DNA from: UBA4729 sp038231175
Lineage (GTDB): Bacteria > Patescibacteriota > Saccharimonadia > Saccharimonadales > UBA4665
Assembly (NCBI GenBank): GCA_038231175.1
Contig: JBBRLU010000020.1
Location: 1 to 17,985, forward strand
Length of the DNA: 17,985 nucleotides
Direction of reading: 5' to 3'
Positions 7,312 to 13,955 of the stretch are shown one piece after another. The notes below the pieces were generated by a model that did not search any database, had not been told where the DNA came from, and saw nothing but the letters and a program-made list of their open reading frames with translations. The translations under genes and the position numbers were made by a program. Position 1 is the stretch's first letter. The number at the start of each line of letters is the position of its first letter.

Positions 7312-8391
7312 ATGCTTTCAATCGGCATAGTCGGCCTGCCTAACGTCGGCAAATCAACCCTGTTTAACGCCCTTACTGGCAGTAATATTTTGGCGGCTAA
7401 TTATCCGTTTGCCACGATTGAGCCCAACACCGGCATCGTGCCCGTTCCGGACGAGCGGCTGCACAAGCTGTCGGCGCTGTATAGTAACGCGCCGATTAAA
7501 CCGGCAACGGTGACGTTTGTCGATATTGCCGGTCTAGTTGCCGGCGCCAGCCAAGGCGAGGGCCTGGGCAATCAGTTCCTAGGGCACATTCGAACTACCA
7601 ATGCCATCGTGCAAGTGGTTCGGGCTTTTCAGGATGATAACGTCATCCATGTCGACAACGCCCTTGACCCCCAGAAAGATATCGATGTTATTAACACCGA
7701 GTTAGTCATTGCCGACTTGCAGACCGTACAGAAGCGTTTACCAAGGGTCGACAAAGAGGCCCGGGCTAACCCTAAACTGCGGCCCCTGGCCGACGCCTAC
7801 CAGCAAGCGTACGATCTGCTGGACGCCGGGACGCCGCTCTGGTCCGAGCCATCAGTTAATAAAGATTTAATAAGTGATCTGCAATTGCTGACGGCCAAGC
7901 CGGTAATTTATTTGTTTAATGTAGACGAGGCTGGTTTAACCGACGCCGCTCGACAGGCTGAACTGCGGGCCATGGTGGCGCCGTCAACCGCCCTGTTCGT
8001 CTGCGCACAACTAGAAAGTGAACTCAAAGACCTCGACGCTGAGGACGCCAAAGAGCTGCTGGACAGCTACGGCCAGGCCGAGTCTGGCCTACTACAATTA
8101 ATTCACGCCGCTTACGGCACGTTAGGGTTGCAGAGTTACCTGACGGCTGGCGAGCAAGAAGTGCGAGCCTGGACAGTCCCGCTTGGGGCCACGGCGCCGC
8201 AGGCAGCGGGTGTTATTCATGGTGATTTTGAGCGCGGCTTCATTGCCGCTGAAGTGGTCAGCGCCGCCGACTTATTAGCCGCCGGTTCGCTGCCGGCCGC
8301 CAAAGCCGTCGGCAAGGTCCGAACCGAGGGTAAAACTTACATCATCCAGCCCGACGATGTCGTCGAATTTAGATTTAATGTTTCGAAATAA
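7312..8391 (+). CDS. ychF: YchF/OLA1-family P-loop NTPase
   Basis: The 359-aa product is close to the usual family length of about 363. Visible motifs are G1 GLPNVGKS (8-15), the switch-I region NYPFATIEPN (30-39), DIAGL (71-75) with the family signature GASQGEGLGNQFL (78-90), and the altered G4 NVDE (203-206) where classical GTPases have NKxD. That change is the hallmark of YchF, which prefers ATP. The C-terminal part (about 275-357) is a TGS domain ending FRFNVSK. YchF proteins bind ribosomes and act in translation or stress control. ATG 7312 is preceded by an AGG-type ribosome site (GCAGGTT, about 9 nt away). The gene converges on the bPH-domain gene with a 16-bp gap. Confidence 0.97.
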   Translation: MLSIGIVGLPNVGKSTLFNALTGSNILAANYPFATIEPNTGIVPVPDERLHKLSALYSNAPIKPATVTFVDIAGLVAGASQGEGLGNQFLGHIRTTNAIVQVVRAFQDDNVIHVDNALDPQKDIDVINTELVIADLQTVQKRLPRVDKEARANPKLRPLADAYQQAYDLLDAGTPLWSEPSVNKDLISDLQLLTAKPVIYLFNVDEAGLTDAARQAELRAMVAPSTALFVCAQLESELKDLDAEDAKELLDSYGQAESGLLQLIHAAYGTLGLQSYLTAGEQEVRAWTVPLGATAPQAAGVIHGDFERGFIAAEVVSAADLLAAGSLPAAKAVGKVRTEGKTYIIQPDDVVEFRFNVSK

Positions 8392-8407
8392 TTAACTACT
8401 TTCAGGT

Positions 8408-9562
8408 TTAGGCGCCGGCAATTTGGATGGTGTGACCCGGTACAAGCTTGGTGCTGGGAGCAGCCTGCGGGGCTGCTGTTTTAGCGCCTGCTGCCCGACG
8501 GTGGCGTAACAGGGTTGGCAATTTAGCATAGGCAACTTTGAGCGGATTAATCTCCATACCGAAGTGGGTAAACGGTGCTTGCAGCGGCTTGACGACCGCC
8601 CGCGCCCGGGCGCCAAAGATCTCGCGGCGACCGGCCTCAACTAAGCTGCCGGCATCATCACTAGCAATGCTGGCTGTCTGCGGCTGTGCCTGAATTACCG
8701 TGGCCGGAGCCACCGCAGCCGGTGCCGCCGCAGCCGGCGAAGTTGCCGGAGCTGCCGGCGAAGTTGCCGGAGCCGCTGGCAACGGCACAAGTTGTAAAGC
8801 TAATGAAGTCACGGTCGGTGCCGATTCCGGGGCCGTTGATTGGTTTGGAGCGACCTGAACCGCGGAAGATGGCAGCGTAAATTGAGGAGCCGGCAGCATA
8901 AAATCGGCGGTCGGGTTATCGGCTCGGTACTGCTGCATCAGGCTTTGGGCATATAAAAAATCTGCTAACTCTGGGGCTGGTCTGAGCGGCGTGGTTGACG
9001 CCGGTGTAGTTTGTGTTCCCGAAACGACTTCCCCCGTCTGTTGCTGAGCCTGTTCTAGCTTGAGCCGCAGATCTTCTTGCTGTTGGTGCTGAGCCAAGAG
9101 ATAAGATTGTAGCTGCTGATTGATCCGTTCCAAGTGCTGCTGTTGGGTTTCGTTAGAGCTCGATTGCTCGTTTTTAACCTCGGCCATGCGATGCTGAATG
9201 TGATTAATTAACTTACGCAATCGCTGCTGGTTAAAACTGGTAAATTTAAGATTCTTATTGCCGGCGCTGACATTTATCCGAGCGCCCATTAAGCGGTGAC
9301 TGTAGTCAATCTGGTTGATCATGTCAAAGCGCAAGTCTTCGACCGTTAAGAATTTGAGTGGCTTTTTATCGATCAACAACAGGCGGATGTTAGTGGCCAC
9401 CAACAGTGCAAAGCCGCCTTCGTAATTGCCATTGACACATTCAAAAATCTTTTCGTCATCGAGTAAGATATTGGGCAGCTCGCTGATCTCGGATCTACCC
9501 CAGGATTTAGTACTAAACTTGATGTTTTTTAATTGTTCCTCGACGGATTTGGAACTGACCAT
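8408..9562 (-). CDS. Bacterial PH-domain protein with Gln-rich coiled coil and Pro/Ala-rich tail
   Basis: The 384-aa product starts with a bacterial pleckstrin-homology-like domain (about 30-128: ILLDDEKIFECVNG, ALLVATNIRLLLIDKKPL, IDYSHRLMGARINVSAG), as in YokE/bPH families. A Gln/Glu-rich coiled coil follows (about 130-180), then a long Pro/Ala/Thr-rich disordered region (about 185-310) with a tandem APATSPA repeat, and a basic Arg/Lys-containing end. No membrane helix is seen, so it should be cytoplasmic, perhaps a scaffold joining a membrane or protein partner to something bound by the tail. The start has a strong ribosome site, AGGGAGGT, 8 nt before ATG 9562. TACAAT at 9590-9595 is a possible -10, but no matching -35 is seen. 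The gene is divergent to the Crp/Fnr regulator and may be its target (inference). Confidence 0.87.
   Translation of the reverse strand: MVSSKSVEEQLKNIKFSTKSWGRSEISELPNILLDDEKIFECVNGNYEGGFALLVATNIRLLLIDKKPLKFLTVEDLRFDMINQIDYSHRLMGARINVSAGNKNLKFTSFNQQRLRKLINHIQHRMAEVKNEQSSSNETQQQHLERINQQLQSYLLAQHQQQEDLRLKLEQAQQQTGEVVSGTQTTPASTTPLRPAPELADFLYAQSLMQQYRADNPTADFMLPAPQFTLPSSAVQVAPNQSTAPESAPTVTSLALQLVPLPAAPATSPAAPATSPAAAAPAAVAPATVIQAQPQTASIASDDAGSLVEAGRREIFGARARAVVKPLQAPFTHFGMEINPLKVAYAKLPTLLRHRRAAGAKTAAPQAAPSTKLVPGHTIQIAGA
8733..8774 (-). repeat. Two tandem 21-bp units inside the Pro/Ala-rich tail
   Basis: Bases 8733-8753 and 8754-8774 are identical except for the last base. Each encodes the heptad of the APATSPA run. 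This looks like recent slippage expansion of the linker and may vary among strains. Confidence 0.85.
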
Positions 9563-9622
9563 ACGTTCGTACCTCCCTTATGTAAGCTCATTGTACTCGA
9601 TTTAAGGAAACCCGATGGTGAA

Positions 9623-9635
9623 ATTAGTCACTAAT
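9623..9635. repeat. Palindrome ATTAGT-C-ACTAAT in the divergent region
   Basis: A perfect 13-bp palindrome with a single central base, extended by GA and TC after one mismatch on each side. It lies between the divergent starts of the bPH gene and the Crp/Fnr-type gene, about 28 bp upstream of the possible -10 of the bPH gene. It is a candidate operator. Confidence 0.55.
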
Positions 9636-9653
9636 CTCAGTTAATTATAAAAT

Positions 9654-9671
9654 AATGTCTGTCTGGACATT
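9654..9671. promoter_or_regulatory. CRP-style palindrome over the -35 box of the Crp/Fnr gene
   Basis: AATGTC, six bases (TGTCTG), then GACATT: two perfect 6-bp half-sites with an N6 spacer, the spacing used by Crp/Fnr dimers. The site overlaps the -35 TGGACA (9664-9669) of the regulator gene next to it, which suggests negative autoregulation. Confidence 0.6.
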
Positions 9672-9692
9672 TCACACGTAAACTCGCATAAT
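9664..9692 (+). promoter_or_regulatory. Promoter of the Crp/Fnr gene (leaderless)
   Basis: TGGACA (9664-9669), 17-bp spacer, CATAAT (9687-9692), then 6 nt to ATG 9699. The expected first transcribed base is the A of the start codon. No Shine-Dalgarno is present. Confidence 0.7.
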
Positions 9693-9698
9693 TAACAT

Positions 9699-10352
9699 AT
9701 GTTGGCTACCCTCAAGCAAATGGCTGAGCTGGTGGAGATCTTCCGGTCCCGGGGTGTTAAACAAACGTATCGAAAAGGCGACTTTATTATCAGGCCCGGC
9801 GAAGTTCCGTCGGGCGTTTATTATGTCTACCAGGGGCTGGTTAAAGCCTATGACATCACCAAATACAACGAAGAGAACTTGTTAATTATTCGCAAAGAAG
9901 ACGAGCTGTTTCCGCTAATTTGGGCGCTAACTGGTCAGGAACGTCAGATTATTTACCAAGCCCTAGCTCCCACCACGACGCTGTGCCTGAGTCGCCAGAC
10001 ATTTTTAGAGTACATCGACAAAAAACCAGATACCCTGGCACCGCTACTCGATATGACGATCGAGATGTACCGCTTGCATAGCGAGCGCATCTTAAATTTG
10101 GAGTACCGGACGGTTCGCGAGCGGATTATCTCTTTCTTGTTGACCATGAGCTCGCGGTTCGGTAAACAAACGGCCGAAGGTTTACTGATTGAGGCGCCAT
10201 TAAGGCACCAGGACATTGCCAGCTCGGTCAACGCCACCCGCGAAACCACCAGCCGCGAACTATCTTCCCTGGAGCGTAAAGGCCTGTTATCTAATAAGCA
10301 ATCCTTAATTTTACTCAAGGATATTGACGGTCTTAGACAGTACCTAAATTAA
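9699..10352 (+). CDS. Crp/Fnr-family transcriptional regulator
   Basis: The 217-aa product is the usual size for the family. Residues about 20-125 form a cyclic-nucleotide-binding-type beta-roll (YRKGDFIIRPGEVPSGVYYV, YQGLVKAYDI), then a dimer helix (about 120-145) and a C-terminal winged helix (about 150-217) with HQDIASSVNATRETTSREL as the helix-turn-helix and LERKGLL as the wing start. The phosphate-binding cassette of cAMP-binding members (G-E-L/I-A ... R-x-A) is not present; that region reads DELFPLIWALTGQERQ. There is no FNR-type cysteine cluster, so the signal is unknown. The gene has a leaderless-type promoter and a likely self-binding palindrome, and it converges on the PRTase-like gene with a one-base gap. 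Confidence 0.93.
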   Translation: MLATLKQMAELVEIFRSRGVKQTYRKGDFIIRPGEVPSGVYYVYQGLVKAYDITKYNEENLLIIRKEDELFPLIWALTGQERQIIYQALAPTTTLCLSRQTFLEYIDKKPDTLAPLLDMTIEMYRLHSERILNLEYRTVRERIISFLLTMSSRFGKQTAEGLLIEAPLRHQDIASSVNATRETTSRELSSLERKGLLSNKQSLILLKDIDGLRQYLN

Positions 10353-10353
10353 T

Positions 10354-11010
10354 TTATTGCCACTGCAGAACAATTTTTTCGATTGTTTCAATGACCGTCT
10401 GGTGATCCGGCACATCTTGGCTGTCATAGTAGTGATCGGTGTCCATATAGTCTTCGACCACGCTCAGACAGTTAATCTCATCGACGGTAATATGCATCCG
10501 ATCGATGGCCTGGACACTGGCTAGTGGCGTGGCCACAATCAACTTTTCAATCCTAATCGGTTTCAGGAAATTGAGCGCCATATCTAGACTAAAGCTGTCC
10601 TTAAAACCGTCCGACACTAAAATAATGTTGTGCCCGCGTAGCAGGTCACGGTGAATCAGGCCACCACTGCCGAGCAAACCGTTCATCTTATGAAATTTAG
10701 TTAATTTTTCTTGCTCGATGACACCGTGGTATTCACTAGTCATTTCTTCCAGCTCGCCGGCCGACATGGCCTGGTTATAGCTGAAGCTGCCGTCCTCCAT
10801 CATGCCACCAATGGCGACGGGCTCCCGGGGTAAGTTGATCTCTTCGATCATTAACATCGTTAGCACACAGTGCAGTTGCGACGCAATCTGGGCGCCGACC
10901 ATCACGCCACCGTCGCCAATACCAATAACGGCACAGTTTTCATAGCGGTACTTCGGTACCAGTTCGCCGGCTAACATCCGACCGGCCTGCACGCGAGAGG
11001 CAAAATACAT
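10354..11010 (-). CDS. Phosphoribosyltransferase-like protein with altered PRPP loop
   Basis: From ATG 11010 the product is 218 aa; a longer TTG start at 11055 adds 15 residues. The fold is that of predicted phosphoribosyltransferases (COG1926-like): SRVQAGRMLAGEL at the start, CAVIGIGDGGVMVGAQIA (26-43), EEINLPREPVAIGGM, and IILVSDGFKDSF (129-140) at the place of the PRPP-binding loop. Active type I enzymes carry two acidic residues there, as in DDGIATG; here only one Asp (134) remains and the Thr/Gly part is changed, so catalysis is uncertain. ATG 11010 is preferred because TACACT (11017-11022) lies 6 nt before it and the family-like part begins there; neither start has a Shine-Dalgarno. 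It follows tlyA in the operon. Substrate unknown. Confidence 0.85.
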   Translation of the reverse strand: MYFASRVQAGRMLAGELVPKYRYENCAVIGIGDGGVMVGAQIASQLHCVLTMLMIEEINLPREPVAIGGMMEDGSFSYNQAMSAGELEEMTSEYHGVIEQEKLTKFHKMNGLLGSGGLIHRDLLRGHNIILVSDGFKDSFSLDMALNFLKPIRIEKLIVATPLASVQAIDRMHITVDEINCLSVVEDYMDTDHYYDSQDVPDHQTVIETIEKIVLQWQ

Positions 11011-11074
11011 ATGGCCAGTGTAGCTGAAAAGCTTGTGCTTTGCACTGCCTGGCAACGGCTCGTCTAGTTACTGG

Positions 11075-11794
11075 TTACAACTTTTTTAACAAATAAAAGC
11101 GCTCGCGGTTGCCCTTGGCGCCAGCCACTTCAGAGTCGGCCTTGTCTTGGACGCTGAAGCTGTGCAGCGCCCAATCCTCAAAATCTTTTAAGATCTGACG
11201 CCGGATCTTGTCGTTTTTAATAACGCCTTTGTGTTTCAGGTTGCTGGCACCGGCCTCGAATTGGGGCTTTACCATCAAGGCCAGCTGAGTTGCGGGTGTC
11301 ACAAGTTTGGCGATGCTGGGCAACAGCTCGCGCAGGCTGATAAATGACACGTCGGCCACCACGATATCTATTTTTTCAGTGGTTTTGAAATTGCGGATGT
11401 CGGTTTTCTCGTGCAGCTCGATCCGCGGGTCACCGTGCAGGCTGAGGTGCAGCTGATTAGTGCCGACTTCGACGGCGAACACCTTGATGGCGCCGTGTTG
11501 CAAGGCGTAATCAGTGAAGCCACCGGTGCTGCTACCGACGTCGAGCACTGTCTTGCCGCGAAAATCCAGCTTGAGTATCTGGGCAATCGAGGCCAGCTTG
11601 AGTCCAGCTCGACTGACGTACTGTTCGGTAGCCGTCAGTTTGACGACCGCTTCGTCGTTGACCATGGTACCGGCTTTGGTATCGACGCGGCCGTTTACGG
11701 TCACCTTACCAAGCTTGACGTAGCTTTCGCCTTGGCTACGTGTCGTCACTAGCCCGCGGGTTACTAAAGCTTGGTCAAGGCGCTGTTTTGGCAC
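11075..11794 (-). CDS. tlyA: TlyA-family rRNA 2'-O-methyltransferase/hemolysin A-like
   Basis: The 239-aa product has an N-terminal S4 RNA-binding domain (about 1-60: RLDQALVTRGLVTTRSQ, VKLGKVTVNG), the linker YVSRAGLKL (59-67), and an FtsJ-like methyltransferase domain with the SAM site LDVGSSTGGFTDYAL (84-98), catalytic-type Asp in VVADVSFISLREL, and Lys176 in MVKPQFEAG. TlyA enzymes methylate ribose 2'-OH groups of cytidines in 16S and 23S rRNA in actinobacteria and others; the positions used here are unknown. The start is GTG 11794, with AAGGA six bases before it inside the end of efp (2-nt gap). The out-of-frame ATG at 11796 is not used. Its place behind efp fits a translation-related operon. 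Confidence 0.94.
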   Translation of the reverse strand: MPKQRLDQALVTRGLVTTRSQGESYVKLGKVTVNGRVDTKAGTMVNDEAVVKLTATEQYVSRAGLKLASIAQILKLDFRGKTVLDVGSSTGGFTDYALQHGAIKVFAVEVGTNQLHLSLHGDPRIELHEKTDIRNFKTTEKIDIVVADVSFISLRELLPSIAKLVTPATQLALMVKPQFEAGASNLKHKGVIKNDKIRRQILKDFEDWALHSFSVQDKADSEVAGAKGNRERFYLLKKL

Positions 11795-11796
11795 AT

Positions 11797-12363
11797 TTAT
11801 TCCTTGACGCGTTCGCGGTAAGCGCCAGTGGCGGTATCGACAGAGATTAGATCGCCCTGCTTAATGAAGGCTGGTACTTTAATGGTAATGCCCGTTTCTA
11901 AAGTAGCCTCTTTAGTGATCGAGCTGCTAGTGTCGCCCTTGACGGCATCTTCGGTGTAGGTCACTTTCAAAGGCACGTTTTTTGGTAGTTCCACGTTGAT
12001 AGCCAGGCTGTTAAAGAACTGCAGACTGACCTTATCACCCTCTTTCAGATAACCCGCGCCATCACCCAGTAGATCGGCCGAAATCTCAAATTGCTCGAAG
12101 CTGTCCTCGTTCATAAAGTAGAATTTAGAGCCATCGGTGTACAAATATTGGACAGTTTGGTTGGAAACGTCGGCCCGGTCGAGCTGTTCGTTACCTTTGA
12201 AGGTCTTTTCCAATACTTTGCCGTCGAGCAAACTCTTAATCCGGACGTTTACGATCGAGCCACCACGACCCATAACCTTTTGGTTATAGTCGACCACGCG
12301 GAAAGGTTCGCCTTCCCACTGGAAAAGCGTCCCTTTCTTAAGTTCAGTAATACTAAGCGCCAT
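11797..12363 (-). CDS. efp: Translation elongation factor P
   Basis: The 188-aa product has the standard three-domain EF-P layout: a KOW-like N-domain (1-65), an OB domain (66-127: YLYTDGSKFYFMNEDSFEQF) and a C-terminal OB domain ending near the signature GITIKVPAFIKQGDLISVDTATGAY. EF-P rescues ribosomes stalled on polyproline. The tip loop that reaches the peptidyl-transferase centre reads VMGRGGSI, so the residue aligned with E. coli Lys34 is Arg33. Arg at this place is the EarP-rhamnosylated type in some Proteobacteria, but no earP is in this window. It starts 7 bp after rpsR with an AGGA site 5 nt before the ATG and lies 2 bp before tlyA, so the genes are co-transcribed. Confidence 0.97.
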   Translation of the reverse strand: MALSITELKKGTLFQWEGEPFRVVDYNQKVMGRGGSIVNVRIKSLLDGKVLEKTFKGNEQLDRADVSNQTVQYLYTDGSKFYFMNEDSFEQFEISADLLGDGAGYLKEGDKVSLQFFNSLAINVELPKNVPLKVTYTEDAVKGDTSSSITKEATLETGITIKVPAFIKQGDLISVDTATGAYRERVKE

Positions 12364-12370
12364 AGCGGTC

Positions 12371-12574
12371 CTAGTTACTAGCTACGAACGGCAGTAAAGC
12401 GATGTGACGGGCGCGCTTGATAGCGGTGCTTAAGCGGCGTTGTTCACTCTCGGTTAAACCAGTCTTTTTGCGAGACTCGATCTGTCCGTACATGTTAACG
12501 TAGCGTTGCAGCGTCTTAAAATCTTTGTAGTCAAAAAAAGCTACGTCGGTTCGGTGTTTAAAAATCTTGGCCAT
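12371..12574 (-). CDS. rpsR: Ribosomal protein bS18
   Basis: The 67-aa basic product has bS18 signatures: FDYKDFKTLQRYVNMYGQI (14-32), SRKKTGLTESEQRRL and AIKRARHIALLPF. bS18 binds the small-subunit platform as a pair with bS6, encoded four genes upstream in the transcript order. ATG 12574 follows a strong AAGGAG (8-nt spacing), which overlaps the stop codon of the 108-aa gene. In many bacteria rpsR is followed by rplI; here efp follows, and no rplI is in the window. Confidence 0.97.
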   Translation of the reverse strand: MAKIFKHRTDVAFFDYKDFKTLQRYVNMYGQIESRKKTGLTESEQRRLSTAIKRARHIALLPFVASN

Positions 12575-12586
12575 ATATATTTCTCC

Positions 12587-12913
12587 TTAAGTAAGTTTAT
12601 GAATAGCACAATTTCCTAATTGGATTTGTACTTCACAGTCGTGAACGGCTTTTGCAATTTCAGGGTTAAGCTGTAAGTAGGCAGCTTCCCCGTTAGGGTC
12701 GTTAATGTTGCCCCAAGCTGTCACGACTTTATCTTTTATTTCTTCAATACGGGCATCATTCAACCCGGTCGCAGTCCCTCGGATTGCAGTCACCATTTTT
12801 CCGGAAAGGTATTGTGCATTCTGCATAAACAGACCGTTTTCTAAGCCTGCCTGATACTTGGGCTTATCAGTCTCGTATAGTTTAGCAACAGGACATTCGA
12901 TACAAATTCTCAT
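12587..12913 (-). CDS. Unknown 108-aa protein between ssb and rpsR
   Basis: No family is recognised. The protein begins MRICIECPVAKLYETDKPKY, with a CIEC pair (Cys4, Cys7), and ends with two more cysteines (HDCEVQIQLGNC) near the tail, which could make a metal site or disulfides. The middle (about 20-80) looks helical and mixed in charge; there is no signal or membrane segment. The stop overlaps the rpsR ribosome site and the start is 33 bp after ssb, so it is in the operon, but its ribosome site is weak (GGTGAG about 11 nt upstream). Base use is less GC-rich than its ribosomal neighbours by eye, which may mean later insertion. Coding is supported by frame length and tight fit. Confidence 0.72.
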   Translation of the reverse strand: MRICIECPVAKLYETDKPKYQAGLENGLFMQNAQYLSGKMVTAIRGTATGLNDARIEEIKDKVVTAWGNINDPNGEAAYLQLNPEIAKAVHDCEVQIQLGNCAIHKLT

Positions 12914-12946
12914 TACTGCCCGTTTCTCACCACCCTTATTAAATTT

Positions 12947-13426
12947 CTAAAATGGAATGTCGTCGAGGTTGATTGGTTCGTCGCCGATGCCTTCGATGAC
13001 GACATCATCTTTCTTCTGGGTTGGTGCCGGCTTGGGGCTGGCACTGCTGTCGCTGCCCGCGTTGGCGGCCTCGCTGTGTTCGCCGCCGCCTTCGCCGCGA
13101 GCATCTAGGAAGGTCACATCGCTAGCGAGGACCTCAACTTTGTTACGCTTTACGCCGTCTTGTTCCCACGAACGACTTTGTAGCCGACCCTGGACTAGAC
13201 AACGGCGTCCCTTGCTTAGGTATTGGGCAACGCGCTCGGCCAACGGACCCCACGAAGTGATGTCGATGTAGTCGGTAGCTTCCTGCCAAGCACCGCTTTG
13301 ATCTTTGTAGCTACGATTAAGCGCCAGGCTAAAACTGGTGACGTTTTGGCCGGTAGGCGTTTGGCGCAGTTCCGGGTCACGGGTCAGGTTCCCCATTAGT
13401 GTTACTTGGTTTAAGCTTCGTGCCAT
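12947..13426 (-). CDS. ssb: Single-stranded DNA-binding protein
   Basis: The 159-aa product has an OB fold (about 1-105: NQVTLMGNLTRDPELR, FSLALNRSYKDQ, YIDITSWGPLAERVAQYLSK, RCLVQGRLQSRSWEQDG), a Gly/Ser/Pro-rich flexible tail and the acidic tip LDDIPF that recruits partner proteins. It coats single-stranded DNA in replication and repair. The frame is open to an ATG at 13453, but ATG 13426 is chosen because AAGGAG lies six bases before it. It stands in the usual rpsF-ssb-rpsR order. The 117-bp gap after rpsF contains a possible internal promoter and a perfect palindrome. Confidence 0.97.
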   Translation of the reverse strand: MARSLNQVTLMGNLTRDPELRQTPTGQNVTSFSLALNRSYKDQSGAWQEATDYIDITSWGPLAERVAQYLSKGRRCLVQGRLQSRSWEQDGVKRNKVEVLASDVTFLDARGEGGGEHSEAANAGSDSSASPKPAPTQKKDDVVIEGIGDEPINLDDIPF

Positions 13427-13446
13427 TGCTGACTCCTTCTTGTTAT

Positions 13447-13460
13447 AAGACATATGTCTT
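13447..13460. repeat. Perfect 14-bp palindrome upstream of ssb
   Basis: AAGACAT-ATGTCTT lies in the spacer of a possible ssb promoter on the minus strand: TTAACT, 17 bp, TATAAC. Position and symmetry suggest an operator for separate control of ssb. The promoter itself is weak because its start point would fall inside the ssb ribosome site. Confidence 0.5.
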
Positions 13461-13543
13461 GCTTAGTTAATGTAGTTCCACCCTACGCTCTTGGTCTTGA
13501 ACCAGTCAAGCGAAAAGCGCCCAATTTAATGAACTCTTAAGAA

Positions 13544-13933
13544 TTACTCTGCTGATTCTTCTTTGTCGCCGTCATCACCGCGGTCACCACGCTTGGCGGC
13601 CTGGTCAGCTTTGAGCTTTTTGGCAACTTCGGCCTTGGCGATGGCCTTGAGGTCGGGCTTGGTAATAAGGAAACGGATCACCTCATCGGTAATGTTGAGG
13701 GTGCTTTCCACCTTCATGACGCCTTCACCGGGCAGGTCAACGGTGTAAAACACGTAGACGGCGTGCTCGTTACCCTTGATGCTGTAGTTGAGCTTACGCT
13801 TACCCCAGTTGTCGGTAGCAGTGATCTTACCACCGTTATCGGTAACAATTTTAGTGACGCGGTCCTCGGCCTTGCTGAGGTCGACTTCCAGGTCGGGGTG
13901 ATATAACACCGCGATTTCGTATTGATTTGTCAA
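13544..13933 (-). CDS. rpsF: Ribosomal protein bS6
   Basis: The 129-aa product begins MTNQYEIAVLYHPDLE and contains the bS6 core: VTKIVTDNGGKITATDNWGK, RKLNYSIKGNEHAVYVFY and the late IRFLITK strand, followed by an acidic/basic, Asp/Lys-rich tail of about 25 residues that is longer than in E. coli. TTG 13933 is chosen over ATG 13948: AAGGAG lies six bases before the TTG, the same spacing as in ssb, whereas the ATG would put that site inside codons 2-3. It heads an operon driven by a strong promoter 80-110 bp upstream and carries a folded leader, which is a place for S6:S18 feedback. Confidence 0.93.
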   Translation of the reverse strand: MTNQYEIAVLYHPDLEVDLSKAEDRVTKIVTDNGGKITATDNWGKRKLNYSIKGNEHAVYVFYTVDLPGEGVMKVESTLNITDEVIRFLITKPDLKAIAKAEVAKKLKADQAAKRGDRGDDGDKEESAE

Positions 13934-13955
13934 AAAAGACTCCTTCATACGGTTA

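Noticed and set aside
13427..13453. Longer ssb start at ATG 13453
   Set aside because: The extra nine residues cover the ribosome site of ATG 13426 and are not part of the OB fold.
13487..13520. Terminator between rpsF and ssb (short repeats around TGGT/ACCA and GCG/CGC)
   Set aside because: Stems are only 3-4 bp and no T-run follows in the direction of transcription.
13934..13948. ATG start of rpsF
   Set aside because: It would place the AAGGAG ribosome site within codons 2-3; TTG 13933 has that site at the same 6-nt spacing as ssb.
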